Notes: generated from the sequence alone by a model not told the origin. A stretch of 42,696 bases of DNA from an uncultured Synechococcus sp. (GCA_903855705.1 CAINZT010000065.1:1-42696); one strand, 5' to 3'; positions 30,136 to 39,305 are shown, counted from the stretch's first letter. Translations and numbers: made by a program.

Positions 30136-31107
30136 TTGAGATCCCCAGTGACCGTGAGCCCCTCCCCCCAGTTCCGCATTAGCCAGCACCGCCGCATCGC
30201 CTGGTGGGGCTCGGGCTTGGCCTGCCTGCTTAGTGTGGTGGGTCTGGTGGTGAGCTGGCTCAATCCGGCGATCGGCTCGCCCCTGCGGCCTGGCCTCGAT
30301 TTCACCGGCGGCACCCAGATCCAGCTGGAACGCCAATGCGCCATTAAGTCCTGCTCGCCGATCACGGCGGCCGAGGTGGAAGCGCGCCTGGGATCGCTCA
30401 CCTTGCCAGTCGGCAGTAAGGACCAGGGGCCCAATCTGGCCGGCGCCAAGGTGCAGATTCTTGATGGCGGCCAGTCCCTGCTGCTGCGGCTGCCGGCCCT
30501 TTCGGCCGAGCAGAGCCAGGTTGTGATCAGCTCCATCGATGGTTTGGCTGGGCCCCTCAAGGGCAGCGGCGGCTCCGTCAACACAATCGGACCCACCCTC
30601 GGGGCCCAGTTGCTTCAGGGCAGTGTGGTGTCTCTGCTGGTGAGTTTTGCGGCGATTGCCGTTTATATCAGCTTCCGCTACGACAAGATCTTTGCATTTT
30701 TGGCCCTGCTCACTCTGGCCCATGACGTGGTGATCACCTGCGGCCTGTTTGCCTGGCTTGGACTGTTCTTTGGTATTGAGGTTGATTCTCTCTTTGCCGT
30801 GTCTTTGATCACCGTGGCTGGCTATTCTGTCACCGATACGGTGATTGTGTTTGACCGCATCCGTGAGCAGAAAAAGAATCTGGGCCATCTGCCCTTGGCT
30901 GATCAAGTGGATGTGGCCGTGGATGCCACCTTGACCCGCTCGATCTACACCTCCTTGACCACCCTGTTGCCCTTGCTTGGTCTGATCTTCTTTGGCGGTT
31001 CTAGTTTGTTTTGGTTCGCTGTGGCCCTGGCCGTGGGGATTGCCGTGGGCAGTTGGTCCAGTATTGGGGTTGCCCCTACCCTGCTGCCTGTGCTGTCACG
31101 GCGCTGA
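30136..31107 (+). CDS. secF: protein translocase subunit SecF (start could be slightly downstream)
   Basis: GLDFTGGTQIQLE, RYDKIFAFLALLTLAHDVVITCGLFAWLGLFFGIEVDSLFAVSLITVAGYSVTDTVIVFDRIRE. Confidence 0.96.
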   Translation: MRSPVTVSPSPQFRISQHRRIAWWGSGLACLLSVVGLVVSWLNPAIGSPLRPGLDFTGGTQIQLERQCAIKSCSPITAAEVEARLGSLTLPVGSKDQGPNLAGAKVQILDGGQSLLLRLPALSAEQSQVVISSIDGLAGPLKGSGGSVNTIGPTLGAQLLQGSVVSLLVSFAAIAVYISFRYDKIFAFLALLTLAHDVVITCGLFAWLGLFFGIEVDSLFAVSLITVAGYSVTDTVIVFDRIREQKKNLGHLPLADQVDVAVDATLTRSIYTSLTTLLPLLGLIFFGGSSLFWFAVALAVGIAVGSWSSIGVAPTLLPVLSRR

Positions 31108-31289
31108 TGGGGCGCATCTCCTGGCTCGTCATTGCCCTGGCCGTATTAGCGATAGCTGACTTACGCACTGAATTGCTAATCCTCGCCGACCATTTCACTT
31201 GGTCATCGTTGGGCTATGCCGTTGGTCAACATCCCATGGCGATAGCCGTGTTGCTGTTGTTGATCCTGGTGCCGAAGCGATTGCGGTAG
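31107..31289 (+). CDS. small hydrophobic protein coupled to secF
   Basis: ATG at 31107 overlaps the secF TGA by 1 nt: MGRISWLVIALAVLAIADLRTELLILADHFTWSSLGYAVGQHPMAIAVLLLLILVPKRLR, two hydrophobic segments. Confidence 0.65.
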   Translation: MGRISWLVIALAVLAIADLRTELLILADHFTWSSLGYAVGQHPMAIAVLLLLILVPKRLR

Positions 31290-31388
31290 TAGGGCCATCG
31301 GCCTTGGTGGCTTGGCAGGGACCTTTAGACGACGGAACAATCCAACCGAATTAGCCACGGTCAAGCCGTATTCGCCAAGGCAGGGCTT

Positions 31389-32387
31389 TTACCAGTTGTC
31401 CATGATCTGTTCCACCAGCACCTTCTGGGCAATCACCTGAAGCACCACCACCCCCGGGAGGGCCAGCAGCACCCCTGGCAGGCCAAGGAGTGCCCCCAAG
31501 CACAACTGGGACATCAGGGCCACCGTGGGCAGCAGATTGACCGTGCGGCTCAGCAGGATCGGCGTGAGCAGGAAGGCTTCGCCGTTCTGAAGAACCATGC
31601 GCAGCACAAAGACTTGGACCACCTTGGCCGGCGACACCAGCAGGGCCATGGCTAGGGGCAGCAGCGTGGCCACGGTCGGGCCGATCGTGGGCACGAAGGT
31701 GAGCAGGCCGCAAACAAGCGCACTCAGGAGCGCCAGGGGCACCTTCAAGGCCGCCAGGCCGGCCCAGGTGAACAGAAACACGCTGCTGGCCGAGATTGTC
31801 ATGCCGGCCAGCCAGCCGCCTAGGGCCTGGCGGCAGTCCCGCAGTAGGTCGGCCATCAGGGGCCGGTAGGCATTGGGGGTGGCGGCTAGCACTAGGCGCT
31901 GGTGACTGCGGGGATCGAGGGCCAGCAGGATCGCCAGCAAGCCCATCAACAGCAGTTGAATTGTGCTGTTGGCGGCGCCACCGGCAAAGCCCAGCAGCTG
32001 GCTACCGATTGGTTGCAATTTGTCCCAGCTGGCCAAAGAGGTGATCTGCTGTTCCAAGCTGCGCAGGGCCGGTACGTCGCTGGCGAACTGGCTGAGCCGC
32101 TGCAGCAGGATCGGTGCCAGGCGGGTGAACTCCTGGGCCTGGGCGATCAGATCGGGCAGCAACACCCCTCCGAGTTTCCAGCCCAGGAGCACTAGCACTG
32201 CAATCACAATCAGCAGGGCCAGGGGCCGCTGCAGGGGCAGCAGGCGCCGCAACAAGCTCACGGGCACGTCCAGGGCCACTGCCAGCACCACGGCACCGAA
32301 CAGCACCAACAGCACCCAGCGCAGTTCCCAGGCCAGCAACCCAAGGACCACTAGGGCCAGCAGGCCGAGCAGGTTTCTTCCATTCAT
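31389..32387 (-). CDS. AI-2E family transporter (paralog 1)
   Basis: Multi-TM: LLCGLLTFVPTIGPTVATLLPLAMALL-like region, LTPILLSRTVNLLPTVALMSQLCLGALLGLPGVLLALP. Confidence 0.9.
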   Translation of the reverse strand: MNGRNLLGLLALVVLGLLAWELRWVLLVLFGAVVLAVALDVPVSLLRRLLPLQRPLALLIVIAVLVLLGWKLGGVLLPDLIAQAQEFTRLAPILLQRLSQFASDVPALRSLEQQITSLASWDKLQPIGSQLLGFAGGAANSTIQLLLMGLLAILLALDPRSHQRLVLAATPNAYRPLMADLLRDCRQALGGWLAGMTISASSVFLFTWAGLAALKVPLALLSALVCGLLTFVPTIGPTVATLLPLAMALLVSPAKVVQVFVLRMVLQNGEAFLLTPILLSRTVNLLPTVALMSQLCLGALLGLPGVLLALPGVVVLQVIAQKVLVEQIMDNW

Positions 32388-32440
32388 GGGGGGCCGGCGC
32401 AGGGCGGTTCGTTCAGGTTGGTGAACCTGGGGCTGGCCAC

Positions 32441-33559
32441 TCAGGACAGCGGCCCCCGACCCAGACCAGCTGATGTTGCCAGGCGTTGCTGCTTCCAGGG
32501 GTCCAGCAGATCACGAATCAGTAATTCCCGCACTAGCACCTGCAGGCAAACGGCCAGGGGCAGGGCCAGCACCAGGCCCAGGGGACCAAACACCACCGTG
32601 AAGCCAAACTGGGCGATGAGAGTCAGTCCGGGTAGCAGGTGGACCTGGTGATGCATCACCGAGGGGGTGATCACGTAGCTCTCGAGGTTTTGGATCAGCA
32701 CGTACAGGCCAAGCACGGCGACGGCCTTCCAGGGGGACACCAGCAGGGCCACCGACATGGGAAAGAGGGTGCCCAGGGTGGGGCCCACATTGGGGATCAC
32801 ATTCAGCAGCCCGGCCAGTAAGGCATTGGCCACCACCAACTTGACCCCCAGCAGGGACAGGCCGATGCCGGCCAGCACGCCCACGCAGCAAGAGCTGATC
32901 AACACCCCGCCCATCCAGCTGCTCAGGGCTTCACCGCAAAGCAGCAGGGCCTTGCGGAAACGCCGTCGGTAGAAGGAGGGCACCAGCAGGATCGCCACCT
33001 CCCGGTAGGCGGTGGGTTGGGCCGCGATCATCAGGCTCACGGCCAACACAAACAGCACCTGAATGAGGGCGCTGCCAAGGCTGCCCGCAAATCCGAGCAA
33101 TTTCAGGGCCCCCCCGCCCAGACCCGCGGCGAGCACACCGCCTCCGGGTGCGGCCCCTGGCTGGTTTGGGGTCAGCCATTGGCTGGGTGTTGCTCCCCCC
33201 TCCAGCAGGCTCTGGCCATCGATGAGATGGGTGGTCTGGTCAAGCCCCTGCTGAATCAGCCGGGTGAGCACCGCAAAGGCCGCCGGCAGTTGGCGCAGCA
33301 ATTGGCTGAACTGATCCACAAACGGTGGAATCAAGAGGGCCCCCAGCCCTAGGCCCAGCACCAGCAGCCCCAGAAGCGTTAAGCCCAGGGCCAAGGGCCG
33401 GGCCAAGCCAAGGCGGCGGCGCACCACTCCCACGGCCGTGCACAGGGCCATGGCCAGCACGATCGCCGCAAAGACGTGGATCAGCACGTCCCGCAGGCTC
33501 CAGAGCAGGGTCAGGGCGGCTGCCGTGCCCAGCAGGGTGAGCCAGTGGCCGAATTTCAA
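32441..33559 (-). CDS. AI-2E family transporter (paralog 2)
   Basis: [88 protein letters not shown]. Confidence 0.92.
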   Translation of the reverse strand: MKFGHWLTLLGTAAALTLLWSLRDVLIHVFAAIVLAMALCTAVGVVRRRLGLARPLALGLTLLGLLVLGLGLGALLIPPFVDQFSQLLRQLPAAFAVLTRLIQQGLDQTTHLIDGQSLLEGGATPSQWLTPNQPGAAPGGGVLAAGLGGGALKLLGFAGSLGSALIQVLFVLAVSLMIAAQPTAYREVAILLVPSFYRRRFRKALLLCGEALSSWMGGVLISSCCVGVLAGIGLSLLGVKLVVANALLAGLLNVIPNVGPTLGTLFPMSVALLVSPWKAVAVLGLYVLIQNLESYVITPSVMHHQVHLLPGLTLIAQFGFTVVFGPLGLVLALPLAVCLQVLVRELLIRDLLDPWKQQRLATSAGLGRGPLS

Positions 33560-33945
33560 GCCTCCTCCTGGCCTGCCTCGTCGTCGTTGTCGTCGTCGTC
33601 CTTGCCGGCGAAGCCCATGCCATGGCTATCGGCATAGCGCTGGGCGAAACGCATGAAACGCTCGAAATCAGCCGTGGTTTTCCAGGTGAAGGTGGCTTCC
33701 AGGGCGCTGGCCTTGCCATTGACGAAGCGGGCATTGACCTCCCGGGTCACCAACTGCCCCTCTTCATCAAGCATGTACATGCCGCCGATGTCGCCGATGG
33801 CCTCGGGCGCCAAGGCTTCAGGACCCTCAAACACGAACAGGGCCTGGCCAGTGCGGCCATCGCGGGAGCGGGTCAGCCGGATGTCGGGCACCACCGGCTC
33901 GTCCACACCGGGGAAGAACTGAATGGCGGCCATGCCGGTGCCCAT
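33556..33945 (-). CDS. psb28: photosystem II reaction center protein Psb28
   Basis: [40 protein letters not shown]...[59 protein letters not shown]. Start 33945 or ATG 33933. Overlaps the next gene by 4 nt. Confidence 0.95.
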   Translation of the reverse strand: MGTGMAAIQFFPGVDEPVVPDIRLTRSRDGRTGQALFVFEGPEALAPEAIGDIGGMYMLDEEGQLVTREVNARFVNGKASALEATFTWKTTADFERFMRFAQRYADSHGMGFAGKDDDDNDDEAGQEEA

Positions 33946-33956
33946 AAAAAGCGATC

Positions 33957-35108
33957 TTAATCAGGGCCCAGGCGCTGCTGAATGGTGCAGATCAACCCCG
34001 CTGCCAGCAACTGCTCGGCCGCCTCTGGGGCCGGAGCGAGGCCGATGTCCAATGGCTTGGGCGGCTCCCCTGCCGGCCCTGGGTCTGCCGGCGCCGATGG
34101 CCCTGGGGGACCACTGGGTTGGCCTGGCACGTTGCTGATGGAAGCCAGGGCTGGGCGGGCCTGGAGCCCGTGGTCGTAGCAGCGGTCGTAGTAGTCGAGG
34201 ATCTGGCGGCAGGCCTCCCGCCAGTTTTCCTCGGCAATCGCCGCCAGGGCTAGGGCAGTGCGCTGGGGCCCCAGCCGCCTGGCGATCCGTTGGGTGGCCT
34301 CTGCCAGACCCACCTGACCCTGGTTTCCGTAAAGGGCTACCAGGTGATCGAGGCGCGCTTCGAGGGGGCGATGCACGGCCAGCAGCGGTGCCTGTTTCAT
34401 TTGGCGCCAGAGACCGGCGGGAATCCGGCAGCGGCCCACCTGGGCGCTTTCATCCTCCAGCCAGATGGCCTCCGCCTCGCGCAACGGCCAAAGGGCTGAG
34501 GCCAGAAGGTTTTCGAAGTGCTCGCTGCTCGGTTGCTCGGCTTGGCCCAGGCCGCCGAAACTGCTGCCCCGGTGGTTAGCCAGGCCTTCCAGGTCGATCA
34601 CCGCCACCCCCCGCGCTTGCAGTTCCAGCAGCAGCTCGGTTTTGCCGCTGCCGGTGCGGCCCCCCAGCAGGCGCAGGGGCCAGGTCCGCTCAAATAGGGC
34701 CTGGGCCCAGTGGCGATAGGCCTTGTAGCCCCCTTGCAGCACCACCACCGGCAGATCCAGGCCCTGGGCCAGCCAGGCGACGCTCTCGGAGCGCATGCCG
34801 CCGCGCCAGCAATGCAGCCGCAGGGGGGCTTGGGGCGTCAGCGCGGCCAGGCGCACCAGCTCCTGGCCCAGGGTCTCTAGGCGGGGGCCGACGAGGGCCA
34901 GTCCCTCCAACACGGCTGCCTGGCGCCCCTGCCGTTTGTAAGTGGTGCCCACCAGGGCCCGTTCGGCGTCATCGAAGAGGGGCATGTTGTGGGCGCCAGC
35001 GATGTGGCCCTGGCGGAACTCGCCGGGGCTGCGCACATCGACCACCACTCCTTGGCCGTCCAGAAAAGTCTCGATTGCAAGCCGCATCTGGTGGGGTGCC
35101 TGGGGCAT
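33957..35108 (-). CDS. mnmH: tRNA 2-selenouridine synthase (SelU/MnmH)
   Basis: Rhodanese domain [73 protein letters not shown]-loop [30 protein letters not shown]. Start at internal ATG 35108. Confidence 0.95.
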   Translation of the reverse strand: MPQAPHQMRLAIETFLDGQGVVVDVRSPGEFRQGHIAGAHNMPLFDDAERALVGTTYKRQGRQAAVLEGLALVGPRLETLGQELVRLAALTPQAPLRLHCWRGGMRSESVAWLAQGLDLPVVVLQGGYKAYRHWAQALFERTWPLRLLGGRTGSGKTELLLELQARGVAVIDLEGLANHRGSSFGGLGQAEQPSSEHFENLLASALWPLREAEAIWLEDESAQVGRCRIPAGLWRQMKQAPLLAVHRPLEARLDHLVALYGNQGQVGLAEATQRIARRLGPQRTALALAAIAEENWREACRQILDYYDRCYDHGLQARPALASISNVPGQPSGPPGPSAPADPGPAGEPPKPLDIGLAPAPEAAEQLLAAGLICTIQQRLGPD

Positions 35109-35166
35109 CGGCGCTTGGCCTGGCCTGACATAGTGTCCCCACGCTGGCGCACCGTCAGGCCGGCCC

Positions 35167-35895
35167 GTGCCCATGCTTTCCGGACCACCCGCCATCACCA
35201 CGGCCAGCCCTGACCAGCTCCTGGACCGTTTTGTCAGCAGCTCGGCTCGCCAGCGCCGGGGACTGCTCGACTCAATCGAGCAAAACATTGAACAACTTCG
35301 CCCCCTCATCGGTGAGCGGCTCGACTTGCTCGATGCCACTGGCGATGACTGGGCCGCCGGCAGCCTGATCCAACTGCTGCTCCAACACGACGACGGCCTT
35401 AGCCAGGCCTTCCGCCAGCGCCATGGATCCGGCTGGCTGGCCGTGACCAGCGCCCAGGGCCAGGACTATGGCCCCCTGGAGTGGGCCTTAATGGCCAAGG
35501 ACTTTGAGCTGGCCGATCGCATCACCAGCGAGACGCTGCGCCAGCTGGCGGGTCCGGCAGCTGTCACCCGCGGTTACGTCTATTACAGCGAGGTGCCGCC
35601 GATCGCAGCGGTGGATCTCGAAAGCCTCGATCGCCTTTGGCTCACCTATTCCCAGGGACGTTTCGGCTTTTCGGTGCAGCTGCGCTTGTTGCGTAGCTGT
35701 GGCGACCGCTGGGACCTGCTCTGGCCGAAATTGGGCTGGAAGCTCAATGGCACCTGGACCCGGTATCCGCGCTCCTTCACCTGGTCTTTGGCGGCACCCG
35801 AAGGCCACCTGCCCCTGGTTAACCAGCTACGGGGCGTGCGCCTGATGGATGCCCTGCTCAGCCATCCGGGTCTGAAGACTCGCCTGCGCTCCTGA
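35167..35895 (+). CDS. GUN4 domain-containing protein (tetrapyrrole-binding)
   Basis: MAKDFELADRITSETLRQLAGPAAVTRGYVYYSEVPPIAAVDLESLDRLWLTYSQGRFGFSVQLRLLRSCGDRWDLLWPKLGWKLNGTWTRYPRSFTWSLAAPEGHLPLVNQLRGVRLMDALLSHP. Confidence 0.93.
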   Translation: MPMLSGPPAITTASPDQLLDRFVSSSARQRRGLLDSIEQNIEQLRPLIGERLDLLDATGDDWAAGSLIQLLLQHDDGLSQAFRQRHGSGWLAVTSAQGQDYGPLEWALMAKDFELADRITSETLRQLAGPAAVTRGYVYYSEVPPIAAVDLESLDRLWLTYSQGRFGFSVQLRLLRSCGDRWDLLWPKLGWKLNGTWTRYPRSFTWSLAAPEGHLPLVNQLRGVRLMDALLSHPGLKTRLRS

Positions 35896-35928
35896 GCGGC
35901 TTGGTTCAACCCTGGTGCTGGCGGGGGC

Positions 35929-35958
35929 GGACCCGGACCCGGAACCGGACCCGGAACA
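35929..35958. repeat. hexamer tandem repeat (GGACCC/GGAACC), 5 units
   Basis: GGACCC GGACCC GGAACC GGACCC GGAACA read directly, in the intergenic region after the GUN4 gene. Confidence 0.85.
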
Positions 35959-36093
35959 GTTCCCTTGGGCTTTCCCCTGGATTCGGCCCCGTTGGGCTTG
36001 GGCCTGATCACAGGATCATCGCCAGGGCTTCATCCAAGCCAGGCGGCCTGGACCCTGCGGGGTAGGGTTGAACCAGGTCCATACCAAGCGGCG

Positions 36094-36495
36094 ATGCTGT
36101 TGCGCTGGACTGATTTCATCACTCCCTCGACGCTGCAACTGGCTCCGCTCGTGGAGTTGTTGCTCGAACCGATCCAGTGCGGCCAGCAGCTTGCCACCCT
36201 GCAGCTAGGGCTCCAGGAAGTGCTGGTGAATGCCGTTCGCCATGGCAATGGTAATGATCCGCGCAAATGCCTGCGGGTGCGCCGGATCCTCGCCCCCCGT
36301 TGGTTGATTTGGCAGGTGCAGGATGAGGGCCGGGGCCTGACGCCCCAGCAGCGGGCTTGTGCCCTGCCCCTTGAGCCCCACGCCCGTGGGGGCCGGGGTC
36401 TCTTCCTGATCCACCATTGCTTCGATGATGTGCGCTGGAGCCGTCGCGGCAACCGGGTGCAAGTGTCGGTGCGCCGCACCGGTTGGGCTGTCTGA
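36094..36495 (+). CDS. ATP-binding protein, anti-sigma regulatory factor type (HATPase_c, RsbW-like)
   Basis: LQLGLQEVLVNAVRHGNGNDPRKCLRVR (N-box), WQVQDEGRGLTPQQ, GGRGLFLIHHCFDDVRWSRRGNRVQVSVRR. Start at ATG 36094. Confidence 0.87.
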   Translation: MLLRWTDFITPSTLQLAPLVELLLEPIQCGQQLATLQLGLQEVLVNAVRHGNGNDPRKCLRVRRILAPRWLIWQVQDEGRGLTPQQRACALPLEPHARGGRGLFLIHHCFDDVRWSRRGNRVQVSVRRTGWAV

Positions 36496-36570
36496 TCGGA
36501 TGGGGTCTAATCGAAGGCCAGAAATCGAGTTCGCGTGAAGGGCGGCGGCACTGGCCCGGGTCCCTTGCTG

Positions 36571-36939
36571 CTAAAGCTCACTCGCTGCCCTAGCCCCAGG
36601 GGCGGCCGGGCCGTGCTGGGGGCAGCCGGGATCGCGAAGCTCCCCTTTCAACCAAGCCAGGCCGTTCTCGGCCAGGTCAATGCTGGCGCTGCGCTGCTTT
36701 GTTGCCACTGGGGCCTGGGGCGGGTTGGCCGGATCCAGCAGCAGTACCAGGGCTGCTGCCAATTGTTCGGCGGCGCGCCGTTGGGGCTGACCTTTGAAAG
36801 CATGCCACTGGCGATCGCTGATGGTGAGCAGCTGATGCAGTTGGGCGGCGCAGGCAGCGCTGCCCTCGGGCCAGCTGGCTGGCTGCGGCGATTGGGGCCT
36901 CTCAGGAACCACTGGACGGGGGGCGGGGGTTGGCCCCAT
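36571..36939 (-). CDS. conserved cyanobacterial hypothetical protein (DUF6439-like, from memory)
   Basis: CAAQLHQLLTISDRQWHAFKGQPQRRAAEQLAAALVLLLDPANP; start at ATG 36939 avoids overlap with the divergent ORF at 36949. Confidence 0.6.
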   Translation of the reverse strand: MGPTPAPRPVVPERPQSPQPASWPEGSAACAAQLHQLLTISDRQWHAFKGQPQRRAAEQLAAALVLLLDPANPPQAPVATKQRSASIDLAENGLAWLKGELRDPGCPQHGPAAPGARAASEL

Positions 36940-36948
36940 CCTGGCGCC

Positions 36949-37236
36949 ATGGCTAAAGCCCGACGTTCCCCAGCCCAGCGGACCCCAGCCCAACCGATTC
37001 GCTGGTTGCACCAGTTGGCCGTCCTGCTGGCTGAAGTGAGCCGGGCCGAGCGGTTGGGTGAGGGCGACAGCAGCCTGGCCAGTCGCCGCCTACGCCAGCG
37101 GATGCTGCTAGCCCAAAGACTGTTTGATCCCCTGCCCCGCCCCCTTCGAGCCAACCGCTGGCCGGAGGAGGTGGTGTGGACGGCCTTGCGCTGGGGTGGC
37201 CCGGCGCTGGTGCTGGCCCTGTGGCTGCACCGTTGA
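36949..37236 (+). CDS. conserved hypothetical protein
   Basis: MAKARRSPAQRTPAQPIRWLHQLAVLLAEVSRAERLGEGDSSLASRRLRQRMLLAQRLFDPLPRPLRANRWPEEVVWTALRWGGPALVLALWLHR; coherent ORF with a C-terminal hydrophobic helix. Confidence 0.6.
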   Translation: MAKARRSPAQRTPAQPIRWLHQLAVLLAEVSRAERLGEGDSSLASRRLRQRMLLAQRLFDPLPRPLRANRWPEEVVWTALRWGGPALVLALWLHR

Positions 37237-37300
37237 GGTCCGTGACTGGCCTGGGGCTTGGGTTGGGCTTGGCAGGACTCCTGGACTATTCCACCTGGAC

Positions 37301-37380
37301 CTTTCCCCTAAAGCTTTCCCCTAAAGCTTTCCCCCCAAAGCTTTCCTCCTAAACCTTTCCCGATAAACCTTTCCCCATAA
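37301..37380. repeat. short tandem repeat, 6 units of 12-14 bp, consensus CTTTCCCCYTAAAG
   Basis: CTTTCCCCTAAAG x2, CTTTCCCCCCAAAG, CTTTCCTCCTAAAC, CTTTCCCGATAAAC, CTTTCCCCATAA; contiguous. Confidence 0.95.
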
Positions 37381-37417
37381 CCGGGGACCCGGCGTCCTAA
37401 CCCTTGATCCGGGCCCC

Positions 37418-37711
37418 CTAAACCGTGACCCGGATGATGGGCCCCAGTTCCGGGGCGGCCCCTTCCAGGTCCGGCGCCACCATCGTTTCGGGCAGGTTGC
37501 GACCCCGCAGCCAGGCCGCTCGCAATGTCTTGCGGCGCCGGTCTTCGGCAAGCACGAGCCGATCGGCGGCGGTCACCGGGCTTTCACCAGGCAGTACGGG
37601 GGTGCGCAAGCAGATGCCGAAGCCGTGGGCTTCCACCTGAACAGCTCCCTCCATCAGCACGGTTTGGAAGGTCCAGCCCTCCAACCACCTCACGCTGAAC
37701 GGATTGGCCAT
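37418..37711 (-). CDS. conserved hypothetical protein
   Basis: MANPFSVRWLEGWTFQTVLMEGAVQVEAHGFGICLRTPVLPGESPVTAADRLVLAEDRRRKTLRAAWLRGRNLPETMVAPDLEGAAPELGPIIRVTV; coherent composition, family not recognised. Confidence 0.65.
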   Translation of the reverse strand: MANPFSVRWLEGWTFQTVLMEGAVQVEAHGFGICLRTPVLPGESPVTAADRLVLAEDRRRKTLRAAWLRGRNLPETMVAPDLEGAAPELGPIIRVTV

Positions 37712-37771
37712 TCGATCGTTACACGAGCTGCATCAACCCTATGGGCTGGCTGCGGCTGTGCAAGGGTCCGG

Positions 37772-38827
37772 TTAGGACTTCATCGCTGTCCAGACGCGCG
37801 TCATCAGGTGGGATTCGGCGCGAACGGCCTTGAAGCCGGCCGCAGTTAGGCGGGCGTCGATGTCATCGCTGATGTAATCGCGGTAATAGGGCTCATGGAA
37901 CATGCGGCGGAAGTTCTCCATGGCGGGGCGGAATTGGGGCGAATCGGCTAATTGCACCGAATCAGCTAGCACCAGCACCCCGCCGGGTTCGAGCACGCGC
38001 CAGCAATCGTTGAGCACGTTTTGGCGCGCCTCCGCCGGCAGCTCATGCATCAGGAACACGCAGGTCACCGCCTGCATGCTGCCGTCGGCAAAGGGCATGG
38101 CTTCGCCATTGCCTTGGACGAGTTGGGGCAATTCGCTTGGGAGCTGGCTGAGCCAACGGTTGGCCTGGCGTAGGTAGGCGCTGGAGAGGTCCAGGCCCAC
38201 GAGGCGGGCCTGGGGCAGGGCAGCGCGAATTTGACGCAGGGTGCGTCCCGTGCCGGTGGCCACGTCGAGCACGCGCAGCTGGCTGGCGGGCCGATCGGCG
38301 AAGGCCCGCAGGCCCCAGACCAGGGGCTTGAGGAGGCGCCGCCGCATCGGATCGGCGGTGCCGTTGAACAGGATTTCCACCTGCAGGTCGTAGAGGGAGG
38401 CGGAGTGGTCGCTTAGGTAGCCGTCGGTCTGGTGGTGGAAGTTCTGCAGGTAGTAGCTGGGATAGTCGCTGCGGTTCACCGTGGTCGGCAGATCGTCAAC
38501 GCGCCGTTGCTTGCGGCGGTTCCAGGTGGCGGGCAGATCGAGCCAGACCAAGGGATAGCGGCTGGCCCATTCCAGCCAGGGGGCATCAAAGAGGAGGGAG
38601 GGGGGGTAGATCCCCTGCTCCGCGTCCTCCCAGTCCACATCGAGCAGCCGTTGGAAGGAGGCCTGCATGGCCTGCAGCATCTCGGGCGGCACCGCCACCG
38701 TGCTCGGGGCCCCCTCCGGGGCCAGGGCGCCCATCAGGCGCAGGCTGACTTCCTTGTGGGCCAGCCCCATCAGGCTCTTGCCCTGCTGCAGGGTCTGGTA
38801 AGCCAGTCGGGTCAAGGGGGCTGCCAT
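37772..38827 (-). CDS. class I SAM-dependent methyltransferase
   Basis: LRVLDVATGTGRTLRQIRAALPQARLVGLDLSSAYLRQANRWL, NGEAMPFADGSMQAVTCVFLMHELPAEARQNVLNDCWRVLEPGGVLVLADSVQL. Confidence 0.92.
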   Translation of the reverse strand: MAAPLTRLAYQTLQQGKSLMGLAHKEVSLRLMGALAPEGAPSTVAVPPEMLQAMQASFQRLLDVDWEDAEQGIYPPSLLFDAPWLEWASRYPLVWLDLPATWNRRKQRRVDDLPTTVNRSDYPSYYLQNFHHQTDGYLSDHSASLYDLQVEILFNGTADPMRRRLLKPLVWGLRAFADRPASQLRVLDVATGTGRTLRQIRAALPQARLVGLDLSSAYLRQANRWLSQLPSELPQLVQGNGEAMPFADGSMQAVTCVFLMHELPAEARQNVLNDCWRVLEPGGVLVLADSVQLADSPQFRPAMENFRRMFHEPYYRDYISDDIDARLTAAGFKAVRAESHLMTRVWTAMKS

Positions 38828-38926
38828 TGCGCGTCACCAGGGCCGTTGCTGCGCCCATTCCAACGGATTGCTCGCCCTGGCGTGGCTTTGGGGTCCGGTT
38901 TGGCTGCCTTGGCCCCTGCTCACTAC

Positions 38927-38972
38927 TCCAGTTAGCTCAGTCCAGTCCAGTCAGTCCAGTCGAGACCAGTCA
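38927..38972. repeat. pentamer-like repeat cluster (CAGTC/TCCAG)
   Basis: TCCAGTTAGCTCAGTCCAGTCCAGTCAGTCCAGTCGAGACCAGTCA read directly; intergenic upstream of the methyltransferase gene. Confidence 0.85.
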
Positions 38973-39062
38973 GCCAGCGGGCACGAAGTTTGATGTCGCA
39001 TCTGGCGATTAAGTAGCAACCGCTACAGAATGTGGTCAGCTGATTTCTTCGAGTTGCCTTGT

Positions 39063-39305
39063 ATGGCTTTCCCGACCCCGACCCCGCTCCTGCCCCTCCA
39101 TCCGGTGGATCCGGAATTCCTGGCCTGGGCCAGGACCAACCAGCGCCAGAAGCGCCTCAAGGCGGCCCTGTCGGCCCAGCTCCTCGGCCACCCCGATCCC
39201 TTTGACAGGGGCGATGTGGCAGGCCAGGTCCAGGCCTGGGCCAAGCGCCATGCCCAGGTCCGCCGCCTGGAGGCCAGTGCCATGGCCCACCTGCGCCATG
39301 GTTAG
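39063..39305 (+). CDS. hypothetical protein
   Basis: MAFPTPTPLLPLHPVDPEFLAWARTNQRQKRLKAALSAQLLGHPDPFDRGDVAGQVQAWAKRHAQVRRLEASAMAHLRHG. Confidence 0.55.
   Translation: MAFPTPTPLLPLHPVDPEFLAWARTNQRQKRLKAALSAQLLGHPDPFDRGDVAGQVQAWAKRHAQVRRLEASAMAHLRHG

Noticed and set aside
37301-37380. CRISPR-like array or coding repeat (ORF 37321..37551 minus)
   Set aside because: No spacers. Unit length varies 12-14 bp, so no consistent coding period; the minus ORF just reads through the repeat.
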